Assembly (NCBI GenBank): GCA_009720755.1
Contig: WNKV01000014.1
Span: 45,001-109,000 of the forward strand
Length of the DNA: 64,000 bases
Direction: 5' to 3'
From: Rhodoplanes serenus
GTDB taxonomy: Bacteria > Pseudomonadota > Alphaproteobacteria > Rhizobiales > Xanthobacteraceae
Shown here piece by piece: positions 20,064 to 29,100 of this stretch. Every line of letters starts with the position of its first letter. Position 1 is the stretch's first letter. Below the pieces are notes generated by a model. That model searched no databases. It was not told the origin of the DNA and saw only the letters and a program-made list of their open reading frames with translations. A program made the position numbers and the translations under genes.

Positions 20064-21299
20064 ATGACGGAAGGAATTTTCGAGGGCCTCCTGGGCCTCA
20101 CGGCCGGCCTTCAGATGCTGTTCACGATCGCCGGCCTGAAGAACATGGTGATGCTGCTGATCGGCGGCACCCTGATCTATCTTGGCGTCAAGAAGGACGT
20201 CGAGCCGCTGCTCCTCGTGCCGATCGGCTTCGGCTGCCTGCTCGTCAACATCCCGGGCAGCGAGCTGATGCACCAGGGCATCGACATCGGTGCCAAGCAG
20301 GTGCTCGACGCCATGGGGCCTGCGGCCCCCGAAGCGCTCCAGCGGATGGCCAAGGACGACACCGGGTTCCTCCGCAGCATCTACAACATGGGCATCGCCA
20401 ACGAGCTGTTCCCGCTGCTGATCTTCATCGGCATCGGAGCGATGACCGATTTCGGCCCGCTGCTGGAGAACCCCAAGATCCTGCTGTTCGGCGCCGCCGG
20501 CCAGTGCGGCATCTTCCTGACGCTGCTGCTGGCGCTCGCCATCGGCTTCCCGCATCTCCAGGCCGTGTCGATCGCGGTGATCGGTGCCTGTGACGGCCCG
20601 ACCGCCATCTACGTCGCCTCGCAATACGCGCCCGAGCTGCTCGGCCCGATCTCGGTCGCCGCCTACTCCTACATGGCGCTCGTCCCGATCATTCAGCCGC
20701 CGATCATGAAGGCGCTGACCACCGAGAAGGAGCGGGCCACCCCGATGCCGGCGGTGAAGCGCAGCGTGTCGGGAACCACCAAGCTCCTGTTCCCGATCGT
20801 CGTCACCGTCGTGACCGGCCTGATCGCCCCCAAGGGCCTGCCCCTGATGGGCGCCATCATGCTCGGCAACTTCATGCGCGAGTGCGGCGCCGTCACCCGC
20901 CTCACCAAGGCATCCGAGAACGAGATCGCCAACATCGCGACCCTGTTCCTCGGCGTCGCCATCGGCGCCACCATGGGGGCCGAGGCGTTCCTCAAGCCGA
21001 CCACGCTGGCGATCTTCGCGCTCGGCTTCATCGCCATCTGTCTGGACACCGTGGTGGGCGTGGCGTTCGGCAAGATCTGGTACACGCTGTCGGGCGGCAA
21101 GATGAACCCGCTGATCGGCGCCGCCGGCATCTCGGCCTTCCCGATGGCGGCCCGCGTCGTGCAGGCGCAGGGCCAGCGCTACAACAAGCAGAACTTCCTG
21201 CTGATGCACGCCATGGGGGCCAACTGCGGCGGCCAGATCGGCTCGGTCGCGGCAGCCGCCGTGATGCTCTCGGTGCTCAAGGGCCTCGGCCTGATCTGA
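20064..21299 (+). CDS. Na+-translocating decarboxylase beta subunit (OadB/GcdB type)
   Basis: 411 residues, about 11 membrane segments. The sodium/carboxybiotin site motifs are present: GACDGPTAIYVA, equivalent to the essential Asp region of OadB, and NPLIGAAGISAFPMAARVVQ with the conserved Asn, Ser and Arg, followed by HAMGANCGGQIGS. It performs carboxybiotin decarboxylation coupled to Na+ export. The partner alpha (carboxyltransferase) and biotin-carrier subunits are not in the window, so the substrate acid (oxaloacetate, methylmalonyl-CoA, glutaconyl-CoA) is undecided. It starts 15 bp after the gamma gene. Confidence 0.9.
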   Translation: MTEGIFEGLLGLTAGLQMLFTIAGLKNMVMLLIGGTLIYLGVKKDVEPLLLVPIGFGCLLVNIPGSELMHQGIDIGAKQVLDAMGPAAPEALQRMAKDDTGFLRSIYNMGIANELFPLLIFIGIGAMTDFGPLLENPKILLFGAAGQCGIFLTLLLALAIGFPHLQAVSIAVIGACDGPTAIYVASQYAPELLGPISVAAYSYMALVPIIQPPIMKALTTEKERATPMPAVKRSVSGTTKLLFPIVVTVVTGLIAPKGLPLMGAIMLGNFMRECGAVTRLTKASENEIANIATLFLGVAIGATMGAEAFLKPTTLAIFALGFIAICLDTVVGVAFGKIWYTLSGGKMNPLIGAAGISAFPMAARVVQAQGQRYNKQNFLLMHAMGANCGGQIGSVAAAAVMLSVLKGLGLI

Positions 21300-21312
21300 G
21301 ATGAGCCCACGG

Positions 21313-21381
21313 GGCGCCGCCACGGCGGCGCCTTTGCCGGACGTTTCGACCAATGCGCGGGCTTCGGCCCGCGCATTTTTT
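21313..21381 (+). terminator. Tandem terminators after the decarboxylase operon
   Basis: Two hairpins in a row. The first has a 9-bp stem (21313-21321 with 21324-21332) followed by TTT. The second has a perfect 10-bp stem (21353-21362 with 21367-21376), a UUCG tetraloop and a T6 run, a textbook intrinsic terminator. Confidence 0.88.
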
Positions 21382-21502
21382 CGGCGCGCATCCTGCCCGA
21401 GGAACCATGGTGGCCGGTCGCGGCGACGGGATCCCAACCGAAATCCCGAACGGCCCAGGGCCAGCCATGAGCGGGCCGGGAGGGCACCCGAGGAGCCAAC
21501 CG

Positions 21503-22048
21503 TCAGAACTGCGCGCAGGCCATACGGGTGAGGACCAGCACCGAGCGCTGATCGAAGCGGCGCTTGTAGGCGGCCACAATGGCGGCCACGCGCGCCTCAC
21601 GCGACGAGGCCGCGGCCAAGCCGGCTCCCTCGGTCGTCTCTTGGGCCGCTGTCGCCGGCGTCACCAGCACCACCACCTTGGTGGCCTCGCGGACGACGCG
21701 CCCCGCCCCGTCGCGCCACTGGCCGCGGCCGTCCAGCACCGTCAGCCCGTCCGGAAAGCGCGGCGTGATCTCGCGCGCCAGGAAGCGCTCCCACGCGGCG
21801 TCGCTCACCACCCGCCGGTCGCCGCGGCTGCGCCCGAGATAGAGCTCGGTGACGACGGCCGCCACCGCGCCCGCCGCGCATTCGGCTGCTCCGGCCGGAG
21901 CCGTCGGGAGCACCGGCTCGGCCCGCCCCTCTGTGGTCGCCGTCGCGACGAGAGCCAGCGCCAGAAGGAGCAGCCCAGAGCGAACAGACGCGAACCGAGA
22001 AAAAAGAAAGGCACGGCCCCGACGGGGCCGTGCCTCGGACGATGTCAT
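21503..22048 (-). CDS. DUF3574 family exported protein
   Basis: 181 residues with an N-terminal hydrophobic signal segment (LLLLALALVATATTEG). The mature part contains SDAAWERFLAREITPRFPDGLTVLDGRGQWR and ends YKRRFDQRSVLVLTRMACAQF, the DUF3574 pattern. Function unknown; a secreted or periplasmic location is inferred. The only usable start is ATG 22048, but codons 5-14 are encoded by the perfect terminator hairpin that ends the pntB transcript, so how this gene is expressed is unclear. Same strand as the pnt operon, 35 bp after pntB. Confidence 0.72.
   Translation of the reverse strand: MTSSEARPRRGRAFLFSRFASVRSGLLLLALALVATATTEGRAEPVLPTAPAGAAECAAGAVAAVVTELYLGRSRGDRRVVSDAAWERFLAREITPRFPDGLTVLDGRGQWRDGAGRVVREATKVVVLVTPATAAQETTEGAGLAAASSREARVAAIVAAYKRRFDQRSVLVLTRMACAQF
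22001..22035 (-). terminator. Intrinsic terminator of the pnt operon
   Basis: Perfect 12-bp stem (22009-22020 with 22024-22035, 3-nt loop). On the minus strand the stem is followed by TTTCTTTTTT. It ends the pntB message but lies inside the 5' coding part of the DUF3574 gene. Confidence 0.85.
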
Positions 22049-22083
22049 GGCGACCGATGTCTCGCGCCGGCGCAAGCGAGTGG

Positions 22084-23481
22084 TCAGCCCAGCGCCTTCA
22101 CGATCTCCTCGGTCATCTTCTTGGCGTCGCCGAGCAGCATCATGGTGTTGTCGCGATAGAACAACGTGTTGTCGATGCCGGCGTAGCCCGAGGCGAGCGA
22201 CCGCTTGGAGAACATCACGGTGCCGGCCTTCCACACCTGGAGGACGGGCATGCCGAAGATCGGCGACTTGGGGTCCTCCTCGGCGGCCGGGTTGGTCACG
22301 TCGTTGGCGCCGATCACGAAGGCCACGTCGGCCTGCGAGAACTCCGAGTTGATGTCCTCCAGCTCGAACACCTCGTCGTAAGGCACGTTAGCCTCGGCGA
22401 GCAGCACGTTCATGTGGCCGGGCATGCGGCCGGCGACGGGGTGGATCGCATACTTCACCTCGACGCCCTCGGCCTTCAGCTTGTCGGCCAGCTCGCGCAG
22501 CGCGTGCTGGGCCTGGGCGACCGCCATGCCGTAGCCCGGCACGATGATGACCTTGCCGGAGTTCTTCATGATGAAGCCGGCGTCGTCGGCCGAGCCGAGC
22601 TTGACCGGGCGCGCCTCGGCGCCCGCCGCCGGTCCCGCCACCTCGCCGCCGAAGCCGCCGAGGATGACCGAGATGAAGGAGCGGTTCATGCCCTTGCACA
22701 TGATGTAGGACAGGATCGCGCCCGAGGAGCCGACCAGCGCGCCGGTGATGATCAGCGCCGAGTTGCCGAGCGTGAAGCCGATGCCGGCGGCCGCCCAGCC
22801 CGAGTAGGAGTTCAGCATCGAGATGACGACCGGCATGTCGGCGCCGCCGATCGGGATGATGATCAGGACGCCGAACAGGAACGACGCCAGCGTCAGCGCC
22901 CAGAATGCCGTGTAGCTCTCGGTCCGCGCGAACACCACGATCAGGGCGACGATCGCCAAGAACAGCGCGATGTTGATGACGTGGCGGCCCGGCAGCATGA
23001 TGGGCGCGCCGCTCATGCGGCCCGACAGCTTGGCGAAGGCGATCACCGAGCCGGTGAACGTGATGGCGCCGATGGCCACACCGAGCGACATCTCGATCAG
23101 GCTGGCGCCGTGGATCTGGCCCACCGTGCCGATGTCGAAGGCCGCCGGAGCATAGAGCGCGCCGGCAGCGACCAGCACCGCCGCCATGCCGACCAGCGAG
23201 TGGAAGGCGGCGACCAGCTCCGGCATCATGGTCATCGGCACCCGACGGGCGATGACGGCGCCGATGCCGCCGCCGATCGCGATGCCGAGCACCACCAGAA
23301 TCCAGGCGCCGGTGCCGGCTGGCGGATGCGCCGCCAGCGTCGTGCCGACGGCGATCAGCATGCCGATCATGCCGAACATGTTGCCGCGCCGGCTCGACTC
23401 GGGGCTCGACAGCCCGCGCAGGGCCAGGATGAACAGCACTCCTGCAACCAGGTACAGAAGCGCGGCGATATTCGCGTTCAT
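22084..23481 (-). CDS. pntB: NAD(P) transhydrogenase subunit beta
   Basis: 465 residues. The first 260 form about 9 membrane helices that build the proton channel. The C-terminal domain III binds NADP(H): VIIVPGYGMAVAQAQHALRELADKL, then MPGHMNVLLAEANVPYD and ADVAFVIGANDVTNPAAEEDP. It couples proton entry to hydride transfer from NADH to NADP+, supplying NADPH. It is last in the operon coxIV-pntAA-pntAB-pntB and is followed by a strong terminator. Confidence 0.97.
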   Translation of the reverse strand: MNANIAALLYLVAGVLFILALRGLSSPESSRRGNMFGMIGMLIAVGTTLAAHPPAGTGAWILVVLGIAIGGGIGAVIARRVPMTMMPELVAAFHSLVGMAAVLVAAGALYAPAAFDIGTVGQIHGASLIEMSLGVAIGAITFTGSVIAFAKLSGRMSGAPIMLPGRHVINIALFLAIVALIVVFARTESYTAFWALTLASFLFGVLIIIPIGGADMPVVISMLNSYSGWAAAGIGFTLGNSALIITGALVGSSGAILSYIMCKGMNRSFISVILGGFGGEVAGPAAGAEARPVKLGSADDAGFIMKNSGKVIIVPGYGMAVAQAQHALRELADKLKAEGVEVKYAIHPVAGRMPGHMNVLLAEANVPYDEVFELEDINSEFSQADVAFVIGANDVTNPAAEEDPKSPIFGMPVLQVWKAGTVMFSKRSLASGYAGIDNTLFYRDNTMMLLGDAKKMTEEIVKALG

Positions 23482-23633
23482 GTCACATCGTCCTCGTTCA
23501 GCGCAATGCGCGACCGCCGTCGATCAGGCGGAGCGAACGGCCGGAATGAGGAGGGTGCACGAGAAACCCCGCGGCGATCCGGCCCCCCTCGCCCGGATGC
23601 GCCGACCATGTCGGGTCGCGGTCGCCGCCGCGC

Positions 23634-23957
23634 TCACTTCTTTTTCTTCTGGTACATCGCCAGCATGCGCTGGGTGACCAGGAAGCCGCCGAAGATGTTC
23701 ACCGAGGCGAACACCAGCGCCACGAAACCCAGCACCCGCGCCAGCAGGGGGCCGTTGTCGTCGCCGACCAGCGCGACGCCGACCGCCAGCAGGGCGCCGA
23801 CCACGATCACCGACGAGATCGCGTTGGTCACCGACATCAGCGGCGTGTGCAGGGCCGGGGTGACCGACCACACCACATAGTAGCCGACGAACACCGCCAG
23901 CACGAAGATCGACAGCCGGAAGATGAACGGGTCGATCGCACTTGCCACATGCTCCAT
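23634..23957 (-). CDS. pntAB: NAD(P) transhydrogenase subunit alpha part 2 (membrane)
   Basis: 107 residues with three to four helices and a lysine tail (QKKKK). The sequence [43 protein letters not shown] is the conserved domain II alpha segment of split-alpha transhydrogenases. Separate genes for the soluble and membrane parts of alpha are usual in alphaproteobacteria. It lies 152 bp upstream of pntB and 175 bp downstream of pntAA, both on the same strand. Confidence 0.95.
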   Translation of the reverse strand: MEHVASAIDPFIFRLSIFVLAVFVGYYVVWSVTPALHTPLMSVTNAISSVIVVGALLAVGVALVGDDNGPLLARVLGFVALVFASVNIFGGFLVTQRMLAMYQKKKK

Positions 23958-24132
23958 CGCACGTCTCCTTGAACGAAGGCGCCCGCTCCCTCCGCGGGAC
24001 GAGGCGCGCTATTCCTGTTTGCCGCCGGCTGCGGCCCGCGGAACGGTCCGCTCGATCGTGTCGGCCGCGCCGTGTCGTCTGGTTCCCGGCGAAGCCGGCC
24101 GCGAACCCGGGTCCGCGGCCGCGCCGCCGCCG

Positions 24133-25266
24133 TCAGGCCGCCGTCTTCGGCGCGAAGTTCGGGTGCACCACCGCGCCGTCCTTGGTCAGCGCCGTGGCCT
24201 TGACGATCTCGTCGTCCCAGTTCAGCGCGATCGCCTTGGTCTTCTTGTCGATCAGCACCTCGAGGAAGGCGTAGAGATTCTTGGCGTAGAGCGCCGACGA
24301 CGAGGCGGCGAGCCGGCCCGCGACGTTCAGGTGTCCGACGATCTTCACGCCGTTGATCTCGACGACCGCGCCGGGCTTGGCGCCCTCGACATTGCCGCCG
24401 CGCTCGACCGCGAGGTCGACGATCACCGAGCCGGGCTTCATCGAGGCGACCATCTCGGCGGTGATCAGCCGCGGGGCCGGGCGGCCCGGGATCAGCGCCG
24501 TGGTGATCACGATGTCCTGCTTCTTGACGTGCTCGGCGACGAGGGCCGCCTGCTTCGCCTGGTACTCCTTGGACATCTCCTTGGCGTAGCCGCCGGCGGT
24601 CTCGGCCTGCTTGAACTCGTCGTCCTCGACCGCGATGAACTTCGCCCCGAGGCTCGCCACCTGCTCCTTCACGGCGGGGCGCACGTCGGTGGCGGTGACG
24701 ATGGCGCCGAGGCGGCGCGCCGTGGCGATCGCCTGCAAGCCGGCGACGCCGACGCCCATGATGAACGCCTTGGCGGCCGGCACCGTTCCGGCCGGCGTCA
24801 TCATCATCGGGAAGGCGCGGCCATACTCGGCGGCGGCATCGATGACGGCGCGGTAGCCGGCGAGGTTCGCCTGGCTCGACAGCACGTCCATCACCTGGGC
24901 GCGGGTGATGCGCGGCATCAGCTCCATCGCGAAGGCGACCACGCCGGCGCGAGCGAGCGCGGCGAGCGCCGCCTCGTGACCGTAGGGGTCCATGATAGCG
25001 ATGACGAGCGCGCCCTTCTTGTAGGCGGTCAGCTCCATCTCGTTGGGCCGGCGCACCTTGAGGACGATGTCGGCGTCCCGCACGGCGTCACGCGACACGG
25101 TGGCGCCGGCCGCCTCGTAGTCCGCATCGAGGATGCCGGACTTCAGCCCCGCCCCCGGCTCGACCGCGACATCGGCGCCGAGCGCCTTGATCTTCTTGAC
25201 CGTCTCCGGGGTTCCGGCGACCCGCGGTTCGGCAGCGTCCGCCTCGGCACAAATCGCGATCTTCAT
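24133..25266 (-). CDS. pntAA: NAD(P) transhydrogenase subunit alpha part 1 (NAD-binding)
   Basis: 377 residues, soluble domain I. It starts MKIAICAEADAAEPRVAGTPE, similar to alanine dehydrogenase, and contains the NAD-binding segment KAFIMGVGVAGLQAIATARRLGA with the G-x-G-x-x-G loop, and KQDIVITTALIPGRPAPRLI. It binds NAD(H) and passes hydride to domain III of PntB. ATG 25266 is supported by CAGGAGAC upstream. Confidence 0.97.
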   Translation of the reverse strand: MKIAICAEADAAEPRVAGTPETVKKIKALGADVAVEPGAGLKSGILDADYEAAGATVSRDAVRDADIVLKVRRPNEMELTAYKKGALVIAIMDPYGHEAALAALARAGVVAFAMELMPRITRAQVMDVLSSQANLAGYRAVIDAAAEYGRAFPMMMTPAGTVPAAKAFIMGVGVAGLQAIATARRLGAIVTATDVRPAVKEQVASLGAKFIAVEDDEFKQAETAGGYAKEMSKEYQAKQAALVAEHVKKQDIVITTALIPGRPAPRLITAEMVASMKPGSVIVDLAVERGGNVEGAKPGAVVEINGVKIVGHLNVAGRLAASSSALYAKNLYAFLEVLIDKKTKAIALNWDDEIVKATALTKDGAVVHPNFAPKTAA

Positions 25267-25338
25267 GATGTCTCCTGCGAAAGGCATGACCGGACGGGCG
25301 TCGCGGCCCCGCGCCGCCGCCGCGGTCCGGAACGGTCT

Positions 25339-25491
25339 TCAGACCAGCACGACGGCCATCAGGACGAGGACGAGCACCGTCGCGCCGACGCTCCATTTCA
25401 CGAATTGTAGAAAGCCCTGGTAGGTCGCTTCGTGCTGGGCGAGATCGTTGCCCGACGCTGTCTCGTATTGCACGCTGGCGTGCTCGGCCAT
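25339..25491 (-). CDS. aa3-type cytochrome c oxidase subunit IV
   Basis: 50 residues: a polar start (MAEHASVQYETASGNDLAQH), the motif YQGFLQFVKW, and one C-terminal helix of V, L and A residues. This is the small bacterial CoxIV family, a single-helix partner of aa3 oxidase. It starts with ATG 25489-25491 behind TTGGAGGA and stops TGA at 25339. It heads the pnt operon, an arrangement I know from other Rhizobiales; the oxidase genes themselves are elsewhere. Confidence 0.88.
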   Translation of the reverse strand: MAEHASVQYETASGNDLAQHEATYQGFLQFVKWSVGATVLVLVLMAVVLV

Positions 25492-26142
25492 CGCGTCCTC
25501 CAACTCACGGGTTCCCCGCGGCGGGGCTTAGCGCAAATGAACGATAAGGGCAATGGAGTGGCGGATTTTCGCCACCCCGACGACAGCCTCGGGAGGCCGG
25601 CAGGGCAGCGGCGCCCGCCGCGCATGGCTGGGAAAATGGGCGTCCCGCGGTGGCGGGCGGCCGATCTTCGCGTGTGGCGCGACCCGGCGTCGCGATGCCC
25701 TACTTCGCCGACCGCGATGGTCGCGGTCGGCAAGACGGGGCGGTGGGCCGCCGCCGAGGCGGCGGGACGGCCGCTCCCAAGGGGTCATGGAAGACCAAAC
25801 CGGCGATGTGGCGCGCCCCCGGCGGCCGGTTGGACCGAAGGGGCCGGACCCAGCGAGCCAAGGGCCTGATGCTGCGGATTTGATCGCCCAGACCATGCCG
25901 CGACCTCCCAGGGTGTTATGATGGCCGGGCGTTGTCGGCAGCTCGCCGCCGCCGCGCGAGCGCTGCGATGGCGACGGAATCCCGGGGACCGCTCGCGGGC
26001 GGGATTCGGCTTGCACCAGCGCGGGTTGTTTGACATCGTGAAGGATCGGAGCAGCCCTTCGGCGGGCGCTCGGCCGTCCATTCTGGGAGCGCTCGCAAAC
26101 GCCGTCGAATCGCTTGCCGCTCCGGCGGCTTGCAGGCAGACA
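25492..26142 (+). promoter_or_regulatory. Intergenic region with the CRISPR leader
   Basis: 651 bp with no convincing gene. Near the coxIV start are hairpins at 25514-25527 and 25558-25575 (GTGGCG with CGCCAC). A perfect 11-bp stem lies at 25707-25731. The last 200 bp before repeat 1 are the probable leader: the opposite array end carries the most decayed repeats, and TTTGACAT at 26029-26036 offers a minus-35-like element. The crRNA precursor would be transcribed left to right. Confidence 0.6.
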
Positions 26143-29100
26143 GCTTTCCGCGGTTTCACCGCCGCGGCCTCATTGAAGCAACCATACCTAGAGCCGCAAT
26201 TGTAAAGATAAATAAACTGCTTTCCGCGGTTTCACCGCCGCGGCCTCATTGAAGCATCGATAGCAGCGACGCGATCCAGCCGAGGAACCCGCGCTTTCCG
26301 CGGTTTCACCGCCGCGGCCTCATTGAAGCAACGAGTCTGCGGGTAATGTCTACTAGTATTTTTACGCTTTCCGCGGTTTCACCGCCGCGGCCTCATTGAA
26401 GCGACACCATCGCCAGTAACGGTTATGGTGTCATTTTCGTGCTTTCCGCGGTTTCACCGCCGCGGCCTCATTGAAGCCCGATCCGGTGTTCCTCCAGACG
26501 GAGGAGGGGAACGGGACGCTTTCCGCGGTTTCACCGCCGCGGCCTCATTGAAGCATGCCCACACACCCTGGCCGGCTGATCGGGCGCCGCGCTTTCCGCG
26601 GTTTCACCGCCGCGGCCTCATTGAAGCTGCATAAGTCGAAAATCGGTTGTTAAGGTTAAGAAAGCTTTCCGCGGTTTCACCGCCGCGGCCTCATTGAAGC
26701 ACGACTACCGTCTGTACATCAACGCGAAAGGTACCGCGGCGCTTTCCGCGGTTTCACCGCCGCGGCCTCATTGAAGCCCGAGCACGGTCAATCGCTTCGT
26801 GCTCGGTACAGCCCTGCTTTCCGCGGTTTCACCGCCGCGGCCTCATTGAAGCTCGCAGGCATAGCCGGCCCTGCGCAGGACCTCAGCGCGCTTTCCGCGG
26901 TTTCACCGCCGCGGCCTCATTGAAGCACGTTAAGACCGATCTCAACCTTCTTGTCCTTGAGGCCGTGCTGCTTTCCGCGGTTTCACCGCCGCGGCCTCAT
27001 TGAAGCGCGAGCGACCGCGCAAATTTCGGGTGTGCCTCGTCGAGGCTTTCCGCGGTTTCACCGCCGCGGCCTCATTGAAGCAACAAAGTGAAATGGCGGT
27101 GCCGCAGCATGCGGGTCGCTTTCCGCGGTTTCACCGCCGCGGCCTCATTGAAGCGAAGATTAACATTAATCATTCGTTCGAATGATGTCTGCTTTCCGCG
27201 GTTTCACCGCCGCGGCCTCATTGAAGCTAGCAAACAAGCGGTTGACTGGACTAAGTGTACTTGCTTTCCGCGGTTTCACCGCCGCGGCCTCATTGAAGCA
27301 CGATCACGTGCCCGCGCAAGCTGATCAACCCCGCGACGCGCTTTCCGCGGTTTCACCGCCGCGGCCTCATTGAAGCCCGAAGCATTAACGTTAACGGCAA
27401 CAAGAGGCGTAGTACGCTTTCCGCGGTTTCACCGCCGCGGCCTCATTGAAGCTTCCATCGCCCCCCGTTCCGGGGCATGGAATCAGCGCTTTCCGCGGTT
27501 TCACCGCCGCGGCCTCATTGAAGCACGGAGGACACGCTGGCCATCGAGGCCAAGGGCAAGGACGCTTTCCGCGGTTTCACCGCCGCGGCCTCATTGAAGC
27601 TGCGGCAGGGGCTACCATCGGCCGCCGCCTCGATTGCCGCTTTCCGCGGTTTCACCGCCGCGGCCTCATTGAAGCACCATGCCGAACATCACACGTACCT
27701 CGCGCCGATCGTATGCTTTCCGCGGTTTCACCGCCGCGGCCTCATTGAAGCAGCTCGGCCGGCGTGAGCAGCGGCGCGGTGAACGTGCGCTTTCCGCGGT
27801 TTCACCGCCGCGGCCTCATTGAAGCGACCAAGGGTTTGGGCCGACGGTCATGTGGACAGGACCAGCTTTCCGCGGCTTCACCGCCGCGGCCTCATTGAAG
27901 CGCGCCCTGGATGCTGACGCCGGTACCGGCCGAAGAAAGCTTTCCGCGGTTTCACCGCCGCGGCCTCATTGAAGCTCGCTCTGAGACTGCACATAGTAGT
28001 CGCTGAACCGCTCCGCTTTCCGCGGTTTCACCGCCGCGGCCTCATTGAAGCCGTTCACCGGACCTATTTACCGAGCTATCGTGATGCAAGCTTTCCGCGG
28101 TTTCACCGCCGCGGCCTCATTGAAGCACCGGCTGGTTCAGCGCAGCGCCGTTCAACGCGATGCTTTCCGCGGTTTCACCGCCGCGGCCTCATTGAAGCCC
28201 GCTGAGGCGCGGATAGGGCTGCGGGTCTCCGTGAGCTTTCCGCGGTTTCACCGCCGCGGCCTCATTGAAGCGAGATCACGATCGACGCGAAGGCCGCACC
28301 GCCCGAGCTTTCCGCGGTTTCACCGCCGCGGCCTCATTGAAGCTCGATGCGCTGGTGGTGCCAGCCTGTGACGAACATAACTTTCCGCGGTTTCACCGCC
28401 GCGGCCTCATTGAAGCCGCTGCACCAGAACGCCTACCTCCTGAAGGTGCGGCAGGCTTTCCGCGGTTTCACCGCCGCGGCCTCATTGAAGCCCAAGGGGC
28501 GAAGGCCCGCGCCTGGGAGACCCGCGGGGTGCTTTCCGCGGTTTCACCGCCGCGGCCTCATTGAAGCGCAGAGGACCGCCAATCCTGGACGCTCTCGTGC
28601 CGGGCTTTCCGCGGTTTCACCGCCGCGGCCTCATTGAAGCATATCGGAAAAGCAATCACAGACGCCCTCGAACGACTGGCTTTCCGCGGTTTCACCGCCG
28701 CGGCCTCATTGAAGCCCGCAATCGCATCATCAACGGCCCGTGCAACATCAAGCTTTCCGCGGTTTCACCGCCGCGGCCTCATTGAAGCCAGACGATCGGC
28801 CGCGGACACGGCGAGATCGGGGATGCTTTCCGCGGTTTCACCGCCGCGGCCTCATTGAAGCCCGACCTCGACGCTCGTGTGGCGCGACGGCGCGAACTGG
28901 GCTTTCCGCGGTTTCACCGCCGTGGCCTCATTGAAGCCCGATCCGCATGATCCCCTTGGCGGGATCGTACTGGCGCTTTCCGCGGTTTCACCGCCGCGGC
29001 CTCATTGAAGCAGCATGCTGATCTTGACGTGCGTGGTGGCAACGTCGAGCTTTCCGCGGCCTCACCGCCGCGGACTCATTGAAGCGAGGATTAGTGGGAC

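Noticed and set aside
25528-26016. 162-codon minus-strand frame upstream of the array
   Set aside because: Arg/Pro/Gly-rich low-complexity sequence with no family pattern, overlapping the CRISPR leader.
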